From assembly GCF_014695385.1 (NCBI RefSeq), contig NZ_JACJOD010000024.1:1-64000 (forward strand): DNA of 64,000 nucleotides, given 5' to 3'. The position numbers and the translations under genes are program-made. Below, one piece after another: positions 20,654 to 28,465 of the stretch. Each line of letters opens with the position of its first letter. Positions within the stretch are counted from its first letter, which is position 1. Source of the DNA: Trichocoleus sp. FACHB-46. GTDB taxonomy: Bacteria > Cyanobacteriota > Cyanobacteriia > FACHB-46. Below the pieces are notes generated by a model. The model saw nothing but the letters and a program-made list of their open reading frames with translations. It did not search any database and was not told the origin of the DNA.

Positions 20654-21868
20654 CTACCCCACCGTTTGACAAAACTGCTGCACGCCCACCACCAAGCGAT
20701 CGATCTCCGATTCTAAAGTCAGGTAATGCACACAAGCACGGACACAATCAGGATTCAAAATGGTACGAACCATTAAACCTTGGCTCTCTAAAAACTGGGC
20801 CAGTTGGCGGTGCGATCGCCCAGAAGCTTGATCTACCAGCTGAAACGAAACCAAACCTGCCTCCGGTGGTGCAGTCCGCAAGCAATGCACAGAAGATAAT
20901 TCCTTCAGTTGCTGCCACAGATAAGCACTCAGAGTTTGAATCCGCTGATAACGAGCTTCCACTGAACCCCATTCGCTCTGAGTCGCGATCGCAACTCTCA
21001 ACGCAGGATACAAGGCATAGTCGGAAGTGGCTACCTCAAACCGTTTGCCGCCTCGTTCCCAGCCCACGGGTTGGCCGTTAGCATCCGTGGTGATGCCTCG
21101 CCAGCCAATGAAGGTTGGTTGCAACGTTTCTAGAGCGTCTGGGCGAATGTATAATCCACCGACTCCAGCAGGTCCACACCACCACTTATGGCCTGTAAAC
21201 GCATAAAAATCGACCGCTAGTGCTGCCAGGTCGAGCGGTAACACCCCGACCGATTGCGCTGCATCCACTAAAACCCGTACTGGATGTTGTTGAGTTGGGT
21301 AGGCGTGGCAAGCCGCCACAATTTCTCCTAGGGGAAGCAACTGGCCCGTGTTCCACAGAATATGGCTGAGAACAACCAGGCGAGTATTAGCTGTTAAATG
21401 TTGCGCGATCGCCGCTACTGGATCACCTGCATTCAGCGTTGCCATCAGCGAGCAAACGTCTACCGCTACGCCAAACCGACGCTGAATTTCTTGAACCACA
21501 GCAATGATGCTTTGATGCTCACAGTTAGTCATCAAAATGCGATCGCCAGGTTGCCAATTGATACCCCAGAGTGCAATATTGCAGCCCGTCGAGACGCTAT
21601 CGGTCAAGGTGATGGTTTCAGCCGTTACGCCCAGCTCTGCGGCGATCGTTTGGCGAGTTTGCTGAGATTCCTGATTAATCCAGACATTGCTGCTATTAGA
21701 AAATGGGCCAGCTTGTTGCATATGCAAGTGCGCTTGCTGCATCGCTGCTAAAGCCGCTTGGGGCATTGGGCCTTGACCACCGTAGTTGAAATAAGCTTTA
21801 TTCGCTAAGGCAGGAAACTGGTGGCGATGACGCTCTAGAAGGTGATGAACCGGAAGCGTGCTGGTCAT
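20654..21868 (-). CDS. L-cysteine/cystine C-S lyase (C-DES type), class V aminotransferase fold
   Basis: A 404-aa PLP enzyme of the class V/NifS fold. It aligns by eye along its length with the Synechocystis cystine C-S lyase: QFPALANKAYFNYGGQGPMP, TLTDSVSTGCNIALWGI, LVVLSHILWNTGQLLPL and GGKRFEVATS. PLP-binding Lys228 is in YAFTGHKWWCGPAGVGGLYI. That enzyme cleaves cystine or cysteine to pyruvate, ammonia and a (per)sulfide, supplying sulfur. It lacks the active-site Cys loop of desulfurases as far as I can read. First gene of the probable operon with the glycosyltransferase and yjbQ. Confidence 0.88.
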   Translation of the reverse strand: MTSTLPVHHLLERHRHQFPALANKAYFNYGGQGPMPQAALAAMQQAHLHMQQAGPFSNSSNVWINQESQQTRQTIAAELGVTAETITLTDSVSTGCNIALWGINWQPGDRILMTNCEHQSIIAVVQEIQRRFGVAVDVCSLMATLNAGDPVAAIAQHLTANTRLVVLSHILWNTGQLLPLGEIVAACHAYPTQQHPVRVLVDAAQSVGVLPLDLAALAVDFYAFTGHKWWCGPAGVGGLYIRPDALETLQPTFIGWRGITTDANGQPVGWERGGKRFEVATSDYALYPALRVAIATQSEWGSVEARYQRIQTLSAYLWQQLKELSSVHCLRTAPPEAGLVSFQLVDQASGRSHRQLAQFLESQGLMVRTILNPDCVRACVHYLTLESEIDRLVVGVQQFCQTVG

Positions 21869-22064
21869 AGCTGCTCAAATCAGTGGGCAAGCCCTAGCAT
21901 TTTAGCAATTTAAGTTATCACGACATGAGCGTAGCCTTAGAATTTCCAATGATTTAGCAATTTGACTAGAGAAATCAATCCTGGGATACATCCCCAATTA
22001 GATAGATTCTTATAAATTGTTTAAGGAAAAATATTTAATGTTCGTGTGAGGAACTAGAGTCCCT

Positions 22065-22940
22065 ATGGCAAACTGGCAACTACGTAGCTCCCTGCTGAAA
22101 TCTGCTCTGATTGTTGGACTAGCGACTGTAATGGGTGCTAGTGGCAGCATCGGCATGGCTTTGGTCGGGGAGCAGAGCGCGATCGCTCAAGAGCAAGCTC
22201 CCGCCGAGGAGACCCCAGCTGAAGAGACTCCCGCCGAAGAAGCTCCCGCCGAGGAAACCCCAGCTGAAGAGACTCCCGCTGAAGAAGCTCCCGCCGAGGA
22301 AACCCCAGCTGAAGAGACTCCCGCTGAAGAAGCTCCCGCCGAAGAGACCCCCGCCGAGGAAACCCCCGCCGAGGAGACTCCTGCTGAAGAAGCTCCCGCT
22401 GAAGAGACCCCTGCCGAGGAAACCCCCGCTCCTGCCGAGCAAGCTTCTGACCAACGAGTTCTTCCCATCGTGCTTGTCTCTACTGCTGGAGAAACGGCTA
22501 GCACCAGAGTCATTCCTGGCTACCAGCCTCGCTTTAGCAAGATTTTAGGCAGTGGTGCCCTACTGGTGAACGACGAAGATCAAGTCACAGGCTACTACTT
22601 CGCGACCACAGGTTTAGAGCCTAGCCAGACTCTGCCTTATCACTTTCATGGCGCTCTGACTGGTACTAACCCCACCAGTTGCGAAGGCGATAAAGCTCTA
22701 TTAGATTCCGAAGTCGGTGGCGGCGTTATTACAGATTTGGCTGCGATCGCACCACTGCAATCTAGTGTTGGTGGCTTTGGTCGGGTTGGTTCACCCTTCA
22801 GCCCTGTTCAGCTATCTGCCCCGGTTGCTTTGGCAGACATTGGCTACCTAAACATTCACTCGACCCAAGGCACTCCTGTTGGCCCTGGCATCGTTTGTGC
22901 CAACGTGCGTCTAGATCCCGCTGGCTTCGTGCGTAAGTAA
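22065..22940 (+). CDS. Secreted xPAEE-repeat protein with C-terminal His-motif domain
   Basis: A 291-aa exported protein. The signal peptide is about residues 1-41 (SALIVGLATVMGASGSIGMAL ... SAIA|Q). Residues 45-123 hold 15 pentapeptides xPAEE (x = A or T, mostly in an A-T-T period of three), an acidic, Pro-rich, extended spacer. The 165-residue C-terminal domain is predicted all-beta: FSKILGSGALLV, GYYFATTGLEPSQTLPYHFHGAL, a Cys pair (TSCEG, GIVCANV) and GYLNIHSTQGTPVGPGIVCANVRL. The HFH and NIH motifs recall Cu/Zn-SOD or CHRD-type sandwiches, but I cannot assign a family. ATG start preceded by GAGGAAC. Single-gene unit with a terminator hairpin. Confidence 0.85.
   Translation: MANWQLRSSLLKSALIVGLATVMGASGSIGMALVGEQSAIAQEQAPAEETPAEETPAEEAPAEETPAEETPAEEAPAEETPAEETPAEEAPAEETPAEETPAEETPAEEAPAEETPAEETPAPAEQASDQRVLPIVLVSTAGETASTRVIPGYQPRFSKILGSGALLVNDEDQVTGYYFATTGLEPSQTLPYHFHGALTGTNPTSCEGDKALLDSEVGGGVITDLAAIAPLQSSVGGFGRVGSPFSPVQLSAPVALADIGYLNIHSTQGTPVGPGIVCANVRLDPAGFVRK
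22197..22433 (+). repeat. 15-bp coding tandem repeat (xPAEE)
   Basis: Fifteen units of 15 bp plus a partial one, in a higher-order 45-bp pattern (APAEE TPAEE TPAEE). Synonymous sites vary (gag/gaa, ccc/cca, gct/gcc), which points to selection on the protein, yet 45-bp blocks are near-identical, which points to recent slippage. One block has an extra TPAEE. Reverse-strand frames are open only because of the repeat. Confidence 0.9.
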
Positions 22941-22964
22941 GCGTTCTGGTAGGGCCAAAGTTTG

Positions 22965-23000
22965 GAATGATTTGAGTGGTATGGACTACTCAAATCATTC
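22965..23000 (+). terminator. Hairpin after the xPAEE gene
   Basis: A perfect 13-bp stem (22965-22977 with 22988-23000) closes a 10-base loop, 25 bases after the stop. There is no T tract, as is common for cyanobacterial terminators. Confidence 0.65.
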
Positions 23001-23130
23001 TCATATACAACCACCAGAGGCCCTTTGGCGTTGCTAATCCTGAGATGAATCTGGGTTCTTCGACAAAGTAGGCTGATTTAGCAGTCTCTAAATACCACAA
23101 CTAAGCAAATTTCCTGCTAGCGTTGAAGGC

Positions 23131-24606
23131 ATGTTCCTGACTACTGAACTCCTACTACAGTATCAACGCTGTAGTCGAAGAGCCTTCCTAGATATCTATG
23201 GAGATCTCACTCAACGAGATCCTCCGAGCGATTACTTGCTCAAGTTAATCCAGGACAGCGCGGCTCATCGACGAACTGTGTTGACAGAGTATGCTTGGCA
23301 GCAACCCACCTGGCCGCCGAGAGATTGGATTGCCGGGGGCCAAGCCACCCTGGAAATGATGCGGCAGGGAGTAGAGTGCATTTACCAAGGGATTCTCCTA
23401 AGGGAGACACCAGAAGGAGTGACCTTGGTGAGTCAGCCCGATCTCCTGATCAAGCAACCTGGTCAGTCTTACTTTGGCGATTGGATTTACGTCCCAACTG
23501 AAATTAGGTTAGGCAAGCGCCCTAAGCTGGAGTACCAAATTCTGGCTACGTTTCATACCTATGTTTTGGCTGCGGTGCAAGGCGCTTGGCCTGAGACAAG
23601 TTGGCTGATTCTGCGAGAAAAAGGAGCTTACGAAGTCGATTTGTGGACTTTGTTGCCCCAGATGCAAACGATTTTGCAAGAGTGTTTGCAAACTCTGCTT
23701 GCCCCAGAAGCCCCCGAAGTTTTCATTGCTCGTAACCGCTGTAACCTGTGTGGTTGGCTGAACTACTGTTCGGGAGTAGCGCAAGCGCAACGGCATCTAT
23801 CGCTGCTGCCTGGAGTCACTGCTAGCCGCTACACTCAGTTGCAAGCCCTTGATCTAGTTACAGTCGAATCTTTAGCCAGTTCTACACCAACCAGGCTGGA
23901 GACTTTACCTGGCTTTGGCCCAGAAGTAGCTCAAAGGCTAGTTTGGCAAGCGCAAGCTGTGTTAGAGAACCGAGCGATCGCCTACCCAGACAAGTCACCT
24001 TCTGGCAAGCCTTTGAACTTGTCCCAAGAACTGCCGACTGCCCCAGTGGAACTTTATTTTGACATTGAGGCCGAACCAGACCTGAATGTGGCTTTTCTAC
24101 ATGGAGTATTGGTCGTCGATCGCCGAACTCAGCAAGAAACATTCCACCCTTTGTTGGCAGAGCGGCCAGAAGACGAGGTTTTGGTTTGGCAGCAGTTTTT
24201 GGAATTAGTCAACGACTATCCAGATGCTCCGATTTTTCATTTCTGCCCATACGAGCCTCAAACCGTAGCGCGCTTGGCGAAGCTGTACGACACACCATCT
24301 CCTTGGGTACGACCACTGCTCAGCCGCTTCGTTGATTTGCATGAGCGGGTAACTCGTACTGTAATTTTGCCCGTTGAAAGCTATGCCCTCAAACCGATTG
24401 CTCGTTGGGTGGGGTTTGACTGGCGCGATGCCAAAGCGAATGGAGCCCAGGCAATTTGCTGGTATAGCCAGTGGCTAGAAACAGGCGATCGCGCTTACCT
24501 AGATGCGATCGTGCAGTACAACGAAGATGATTGTCGAGCCACTTACCAGATCAAAGAGTGGCTGGTAGGTTTCTTGCAGGAATCACTTTGCTCAGAGTTG
24601 GTCTAG
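23131..24606 (+). CDS. TM0106-type RecB-like nuclease with RNase H-fold exonuclease domain
   Basis: A 491-aa protein. The N-terminal half is Cas4/RecB-like: a first Cys in LLQYQRCSRRAFLD and a Cys cluster CNLCGWLNYC (about residues 204-213), suggesting an iron-sulfur site. A helix-hairpin-helix follows (LETLPGFGPEVAQRLV). The C-terminal half is a DEDD-type exonuclease of the YprB/RNase_H_2 kind: ELYFDIEAEPD (D, E), FHFCPYEPQTV and YNEDDCRAT. It probably processes DNA or RNA; the pathway is unknown. ATG start. It overlaps the convergent GNAT gene by 15 bases. Confidence 0.88.
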   Translation: MFLTTELLLQYQRCSRRAFLDIYGDLTQRDPPSDYLLKLIQDSAAHRRTVLTEYAWQQPTWPPRDWIAGGQATLEMMRQGVECIYQGILLRETPEGVTLVSQPDLLIKQPGQSYFGDWIYVPTEIRLGKRPKLEYQILATFHTYVLAAVQGAWPETSWLILREKGAYEVDLWTLLPQMQTILQECLQTLLAPEAPEVFIARNRCNLCGWLNYCSGVAQAQRHLSLLPGVTASRYTQLQALDLVTVESLASSTPTRLETLPGFGPEVAQRLVWQAQAVLENRAIAYPDKSPSGKPLNLSQELPTAPVELYFDIEAEPDLNVAFLHGVLVVDRRTQQETFHPLLAERPEDEVLVWQQFLELVNDYPDAPIFHFCPYEPQTVARLAKLYDTPSPWVRPLLSRFVDLHERVTRTVILPVESYALKPIARWVGFDWRDAKANGAQAICWYSQWLETGDRAYLDAIVQYNEDDCRATYQIKEWLVGFLQESLCSELV

Positions 24607-25107
24607 GGGTTCTGCGCCAGAAATTTTGCGTCCCAGAATCACTAAATCTCGCTCTACTCCATCGAGACTAGCGACTTGCGGGAGATAGCCCCACTGCTGG
24701 AAGCCAAATTTCTCAAACAACCGCAAACTCGGTTGGTTATGAGCAAAGATGAAGCCGAGCAAGTTTTTTAAGCCTAGCTGCGGGCTGCGCTGAATTGCTT
24801 GCTGCAAAAGAACTTGCCCAATTCCTCGACGCTGATAAGGTGCAGCTACGTAAACACTCACTTCGGCGGTGGCTTGGTAGGCGGGTCTGCCATAAAAAGA
24901 TTGAAAGCTGAGCCAACCCACCACAGTCTGCTCCTGTTCCATTACCCATAAAGGCCGAGATTGATAGTTGCGATCGCGTAACCAAGCCAAACGGCTCTCT
25001 ACGGTGACAGGTTGAGTATCCGCTGTGACCCTGCGGCTAGGAATGGTGGCATTGTAAATTTCTACGATCGCGGGTAGGTCAGCCTCCACCGCATCCCGAA
25101 TTGGCAT
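24592..25107 (-). CDS. Phosphinothricin-type GNAT acetyltransferase
   Basis: A 171-aa acetyltransferase resembling the Pat/Bar/YncA group: IRDAVEADLPAIVEIYNATI at the N-terminus, then VSVYVAAPYQRRGIGQVLLQQAIQ (acetyl-CoA loop) and FAHNQPSLRLFEKFGFQQWGYLPQVA. Homologues acetylate amino-acid analogues or protein N-termini; the substrate here is unknown. ATG 25107. Its 3' end overlaps the TM0106-type gene on the other strand. Confidence 0.88.
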   Translation of the reverse strand: MPIRDAVEADLPAIVEIYNATIPSRRVTADTQPVTVESRLAWLRDRNYQSRPLWVMEQEQTVVGWLSFQSFYGRPAYQATAEVSVYVAAPYQRRGIGQVLLQQAIQRSPQLGLKNLLGFIFAHNQPSLRLFEKFGFQQWGYLPQVASLDGVERDLVILGRKISGAEPLDQL

Positions 25108-25189
25108 TTAAAAAATCCCTCAAGAAAAATTTGAGAAAACGTTTGACAAACCCGTGAAACATCAGCATAATAGAAATCGCGACTTGCAA

Positions 25190-25263
25190 GGGACTGTAGT
25201 TCAATTGGTTAGAGCACCGCCCTGTCACGGCGGAAGTTGCGGGTTCGAGCCCCGTCAGTCCCG
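25190..25263 (+). tRNA. tRNA-Asp (anticodon GTC)
   Basis: 74 bases. The acceptor stem GGGACTG (25190-25196) pairs with CAGTCCC (25256-25262). The anticodon arm CCGCC-CTGTCAC-GGCGG has GTC at 25224-25226, and the T arm GCGGGTTCGAGCCCCGT is normal. CCA is not encoded. gltX follows 91 bases downstream. Confidence 0.96.
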
Positions 25264-25276
25264 TAAAATAAGTAAT

Positions 25277-25335
25277 GAAGGATGAGGGATGAAGGATGAA
25301 TTAGAATTCTTTCATCCCTCATCCTTCCTGTTGCA
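25277..25335. repeat. GGATGAA/TTCATCC inverted repeat between tRNA-Asp and gltX
   Basis: A perfect 17-bp stem (25277-25293 with 25311-25327) closes a 17-base loop, with extra GGATGAA and GCATCCTTC units flanking. The composition matches the repeat inside the SNF2 gene (4334-4390). It may act as a terminator/processing hairpin after the tRNA or be a remnant of a dispersed repeat family. Confidence 0.7.
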
Positions 25336-25354
25336 TCCTTCTATTTTTTGACCT

Positions 25355-26800
25355 ATGACTGTTCGAGTCCGTCTTGCCCCCAGCCCCACAGGGAACTTGC
25401 ATATTGGTACTGCCAGAACTGCGGTTTTTAACTGGCTGTTTGCCCGCCATCAGGGTGGTCAATTCATCTTGCGGATTGAGGACACTGACATAGAGCGATC
25501 GCGTCCGGAATACACCCAAAACATTCTGGAAGGTTTGACCTGGCTAGGCATGACCTGGGATGAAGGGCCGTTCTACCAAACTCAACGGATGGACTTGTAT
25601 CGGCAGGCAATTCAATCTCTGCTCGACAAAGGCTTAGCTTACCGCAGCTACGAAACGCCGGAAGAGTTGGATGCCATGCGGGAAGCTCAGAAGGCGAGAA
25701 GCGAGGCTCCTCGGTACGACAACCGTCACCGTAACCTCACGCCTGAGCAAGAAGCGGCTTTTGTTGCTGAAGGCCGTCAGCCTGTCATTCGCTTCAAAAT
25801 TGAAGATGATCGAGAAATTAGCTGGAATGACTTAGTCCGGGGCAAAGTCACTTGGAAAGGGCGAGATCTAGGCGGCGATATGGTGATTGCGCGGGCCGCT
25901 GCCGCTGATGAAGTTGGACCACCCCTCTACAACTTTGTGGTGGTGGTCGATGACATCGACATGCAGATTTCCCATGTGATTCGGGGAGAAGACCACATCG
26001 GCAATACCCCCAAGCAGATTCTGCTCTACGAAGCCTTAGGTGCTACAGCGCCAGAGTTCGGTCATACGCCACTGATTCTAAACTCATCGGGAGCCAAGCT
26101 CTCTAAGCGGGATGGCGTCACTTCCATTTCCGATTTTAAGCAGATGGGCTACGTGCCTGAAGCGTTGGCTAATTACATGACCTTGCTCGGTTGGTCTGCA
26201 CCAGACGCTACGCAAGAACTGTTTACTTTACCCGAAGCGGCTCAACTATTTAGCTTTGATCGCGTCAACAAAGCAGGAGCCAAGTTTGACTGGGATAAGC
26301 TGAACTGGATCAACAGCCAATACCTACATGCGATGCCTGTCGATCGCCTGACAGATCTGTTGATTCCCTTCTGGCAGGCTGCCGGATACGAGTTTGATCC
26401 CACAGGCGATCGCGCTTGGCTAGAGGAGCTCACGACTTTACTAGCAGCGAGCTTGGTACTTCTAAAAGATGCAGTCGAGATGAGCCAGTTGTTCTTCAAC
26501 CCGATTGCTTTCACTGACGAAGCTAAGACACAACTCCAGCAAGCAGGCTCGGCTGCTACTTTGCAAGCGGTGGCTGCAGCTTTACCAAGCGACCACAGTC
26601 TGACTGCCGAGCAAGCGCAAGACATCATCAAGCAGGTGGTGAAAGAGCAGAACGTCAAGAAAGGCCTAGTGATGCGATCGCTACGTGCCGGATTGACTGG
26701 AGACTTACAGGGGCCTGATTTACTTCAGTCTTGGCTGCTTCTGCATCAGAAGGGACAAGATTTACCCCGTCTGCAACAAGCTTTGACGGTCGCTCAGTAA
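25355..26800 (+). CDS. gltX: Glutamyl-tRNA synthetase
   Basis: Class I aminoacyl-tRNA synthetase (481 aa, normal length) that charges tRNA-Glu, which feeds protein and tetrapyrrole synthesis; in cyanobacteria it usually also charges tRNA-Gln for later amidation. The HIGH motif is [16 protein letters not shown], with RIEDTD and [13 protein letters not shown] in the catalytic domain; the KMSKS equivalent is [10 protein letters not shown]. The C-terminal anticodon-binding helices follow. ATG start directly after the inverted repeat; closed by a terminator. Confidence 0.97.
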   Translation: MTVRVRLAPSPTGNLHIGTARTAVFNWLFARHQGGQFILRIEDTDIERSRPEYTQNILEGLTWLGMTWDEGPFYQTQRMDLYRQAIQSLLDKGLAYRSYETPEELDAMREAQKARSEAPRYDNRHRNLTPEQEAAFVAEGRQPVIRFKIEDDREISWNDLVRGKVTWKGRDLGGDMVIARAAAADEVGPPLYNFVVVVDDIDMQISHVIRGEDHIGNTPKQILLYEALGATAPEFGHTPLILNSSGAKLSKRDGVTSISDFKQMGYVPEALANYMTLLGWSAPDATQELFTLPEAAQLFSFDRVNKAGAKFDWDKLNWINSQYLHAMPVDRLTDLLIPFWQAAGYEFDPTGDRAWLEELTTLLAASLVLLKDAVEMSQLFFNPIAFTDEAKTQLQQAGSAATLQAVAAALPSDHSLTAEQAQDIIKQVVKEQNVKKGLVMRSLRAGLTGDLQGPDLLQSWLLLHQKGQDLPRLQQALTVAQ

Positions 26801-27104
26801 ATCTTCGTGTCAGCTTTGTAGCAAATTAATCCAATCAAAACTAAAGATACTAGTTACTGTACTAGTTACTGAAGGAGATCGGGTGGTAAACCTATCTCAA
26901 GCAAAGGGTAGGGAACTCCGTTAGGAACCCTACCGTCTTTTTTACAAGAGTAGTTCTCACCAATCATTTACGGAGTGGGATCGGGCGCAAGCGGGCTCAT
27001 TACACTCCGAATAACAAAAATGTAGGTTTAGAGCAATGGCGATCTGTTAGCGGCATGATTGCTATTTGCTACATTCCGTCAGTAAGCAGTTAAGGGCAAC
27101 CAGA
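26801..27104 (+). other. Intergenic region after gltX
   Basis: 304 bases. The first part carries the terminator at 26906-26943. The remainder leads to the exported protein at 27105. I see no small gene or clear promoter in it. Confidence 0.6.
26906..26943 (+). terminator. Rho-independent terminator after gltX
   Basis: GGTAGGG (26907-26913) pairs with CCCTACC (26928-26934), followed by a run of seven T (26937-26943). It lies about 105 bases after the stop. Confidence 0.8.
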
Positions 27105-27608
27105 ATGCGCAACAGTGGGCTAGGCAGAGGAGTAGGATTGCCAATCGCGATCGCGATCGTAGCTGGAGGTTTGATCACGACCCCGGCACAAGCGCAGTCA
27201 GCCCAATCTCCCTTACTTTCGATCTTTGAAAACGTTAAACTCGGTCCCAAGTTTTCCCCAGACCCAACTAGAATTCAGGGTATTAGTGGGGGGTCAGTGG
27301 CGGCTACAAGTATTGCAAAACGCAATGATACGATAACAGGGCCGTGCAGCGGTTATATGGATACTAAGCCAGACCACACCCTCTCGCTGACTGGCTTTTT
27401 CGATTACCTCAGCTTGGAAGTCGAAAGCCCTGAAGATACTACCTTGGTGATTCAAGGGCCAGGTGGCACCTGGTGTAATGATGACCATCAAGGTAAAAAC
27501 CCCGGTATTGCAGGTCAATGGCTTGCTGGAACCTATAAAGTTTGGATCGGTTCCTACAAGCCCGGTAGCTACCATCCTTATCGCATCAAGCTCTCAGAAG
27601 TTCGTTAA
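27105..27608 (+). CDS. Exported protein, PPC-like beta domain
   Basis: A 167-aa exported protein. The signal peptide reads MRNSGLGRGVGLPIAIAIVAGGLITTPAQAQ. The mature part has two Cys (GPCSGY, TWCNDD) and a beta-rich C-terminus (HTLSLTGFFDYLSLEVESPEDTTLVIQGPGGTW ... GQWLAGTYKVWIGSYKPGSYHPYRIKLSEV) resembling pre-peptidase C-terminal domains of exported proteases, but standing alone. Start at ATG 27105, not the TTG at 27066. Function unknown; homologues are common in cyanobacteria as I recall. Confidence 0.8.
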   Translation: MRNSGLGRGVGLPIAIAIVAGGLITTPAQAQSAQSPLLSIFENVKLGPKFSPDPTRIQGISGGSVAATSIAKRNDTITGPCSGYMDTKPDHTLSLTGFFDYLSLEVESPEDTTLVIQGPGGTWCNDDHQGKNPGIAGQWLAGTYKVWIGSYKPGSYHPYRIKLSEVR

Positions 27609-27655
27609 TGGTTGTCCGTCCATCATCTCAGCCTATCCATGAATGGGTTCAGTTT

Positions 27656-27698
27656 GAGTGGGGAGTTGCTAAAGTGCCAATTTAGTGACTCCACACTC
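27656..27698. terminator. Bidirectional hairpin between convergent genes
   Basis: GGAGTTGCTAAA (27662-27673) pairs with TTTAGTGACTCC (27681-27692) using two G-U pairs. Outer GAGTG/CACTC extends it. It lies between stops at 27608 (+) and 27738 (-). Confidence 0.65.
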
Positions 27699-27737
27699 AA
27701 GGGCTGAAGCCTTTGCTAGAGGGTTAATCCAAATAAC

Positions 27738-28460
27738 TTAGAAATCTTCTAGAAGAGAGCTGAGTCGGCTCAAAATTGGATCAGATTCGGGAGATAAAGC
27801 TGCTGTTTTTGAGACTGGCTCCTTGAAAGCAAAGATAGGTTCAGGGGCCATGGGGTCAGCAGGGATGCAAGTCTGAGCTAATAGTGGTGACGAAACTTCA
27901 ACCATGCTAGGCGGAGGAGTTGGAACGGAAGAGGATAAGGTTGATGGAGCCTGGCTAAGCTGAGATTGTAGGTCTGCAAACTGCTGAGCAATGTGAGTCT
28001 CGATCGCTTCAACTTGAGTCGTCAAGTGAATGAGCTGACTAGTTAGTTGATTGAGATACTCCGTTGTCGGATTATTCGTGGGTTGTTTCCAGCTAGAAAA
28101 CCCGCGATCGCTCTTCGTTCCCAATTCCTCTAACTGCTGAATAACTTGCCTGAGCTGAGCTTCAAGCTGATCAAATTGTTGGGATTGGCTAGCAACTAAC
28201 TTTGCCTCTAGTTGGGCTACTTGTTGCTGGATTGGTGTTAAGGCTGCTTCAAAGTCAATAGCATGACTAACATCGTGATTGACAGACTGAGTGGGCTCAG
28301 CGGCTAATAAGGTTTGCTGGAGCGCTTGCTTACAGAGATCACTGAAACTGTCGTACTGCTCTTCGCTCAATGCTGCTTCGATCGCCACCAACAAAGTTTG
28401 GTCAGCAGCTTCCGGAGTAAACGTAATAGATTTATTCGTCTTTTTCGGGGGAGTGGGCAT
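27738..28460 (-). CDS. ParR-like coiled-coil adaptor candidate
   Basis: A 240-aa protein directly after a ParM-like gene (5-base gap). The N-terminus KKTNKSITFTPEAADQTLLVAIEAALSEEQYDSFSDLCKQAL could be a ribbon-helix-helix DNA-binding unit. Residues about 70-180 are Gln/Leu-rich coiled coil (QQQVAQLEAKLVASQSQQFDQL, LTTQVEAIETHIAQQFADLQSQL). A Pro/Ser-rich linker and a terminal amphipathic helix (DPILSRLSSLLEDF) follow. Plasmid ParR proteins bind DNA through an N-terminal ribbon-helix-helix and bind ParM through a C-terminal tail, so the layout matches, but there is no sequence identification. Domain calls are by eye. Confidence 0.6.
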   Translation of the reverse strand: MPTPPKKTNKSITFTPEAADQTLLVAIEAALSEEQYDSFSDLCKQALQQTLLAAEPTQSVNHDVSHAIDFEAALTPIQQQVAQLEAKLVASQSQQFDQLEAQLRQVIQQLEELGTKSDRGFSSWKQPTNNPTTEYLNQLTSQLIHLTTQVEAIETHIAQQFADLQSQLSQAPSTLSSSVPTPPPSMVEVSSPLLAQTCIPADPMAPEPIFAFKEPVSKTAALSPESDPILSRLSSLLEDF

Positions 28461-28465
28461 GGCAG

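Noticed and set aside
22197-22433. CRISPR-like repeat array
   Set aside because: Units are contiguous 15-bp coding repeats with no spacers.
22119-22548. Long open frames on both strands and in a second + frame across the xPAEE tract
   Set aside because: They consist of the repeat read in other frames (GSFFSG, SSAGVSSAGAS, RLPPKKLPP) and have no separate ribosome site or conserved ends.
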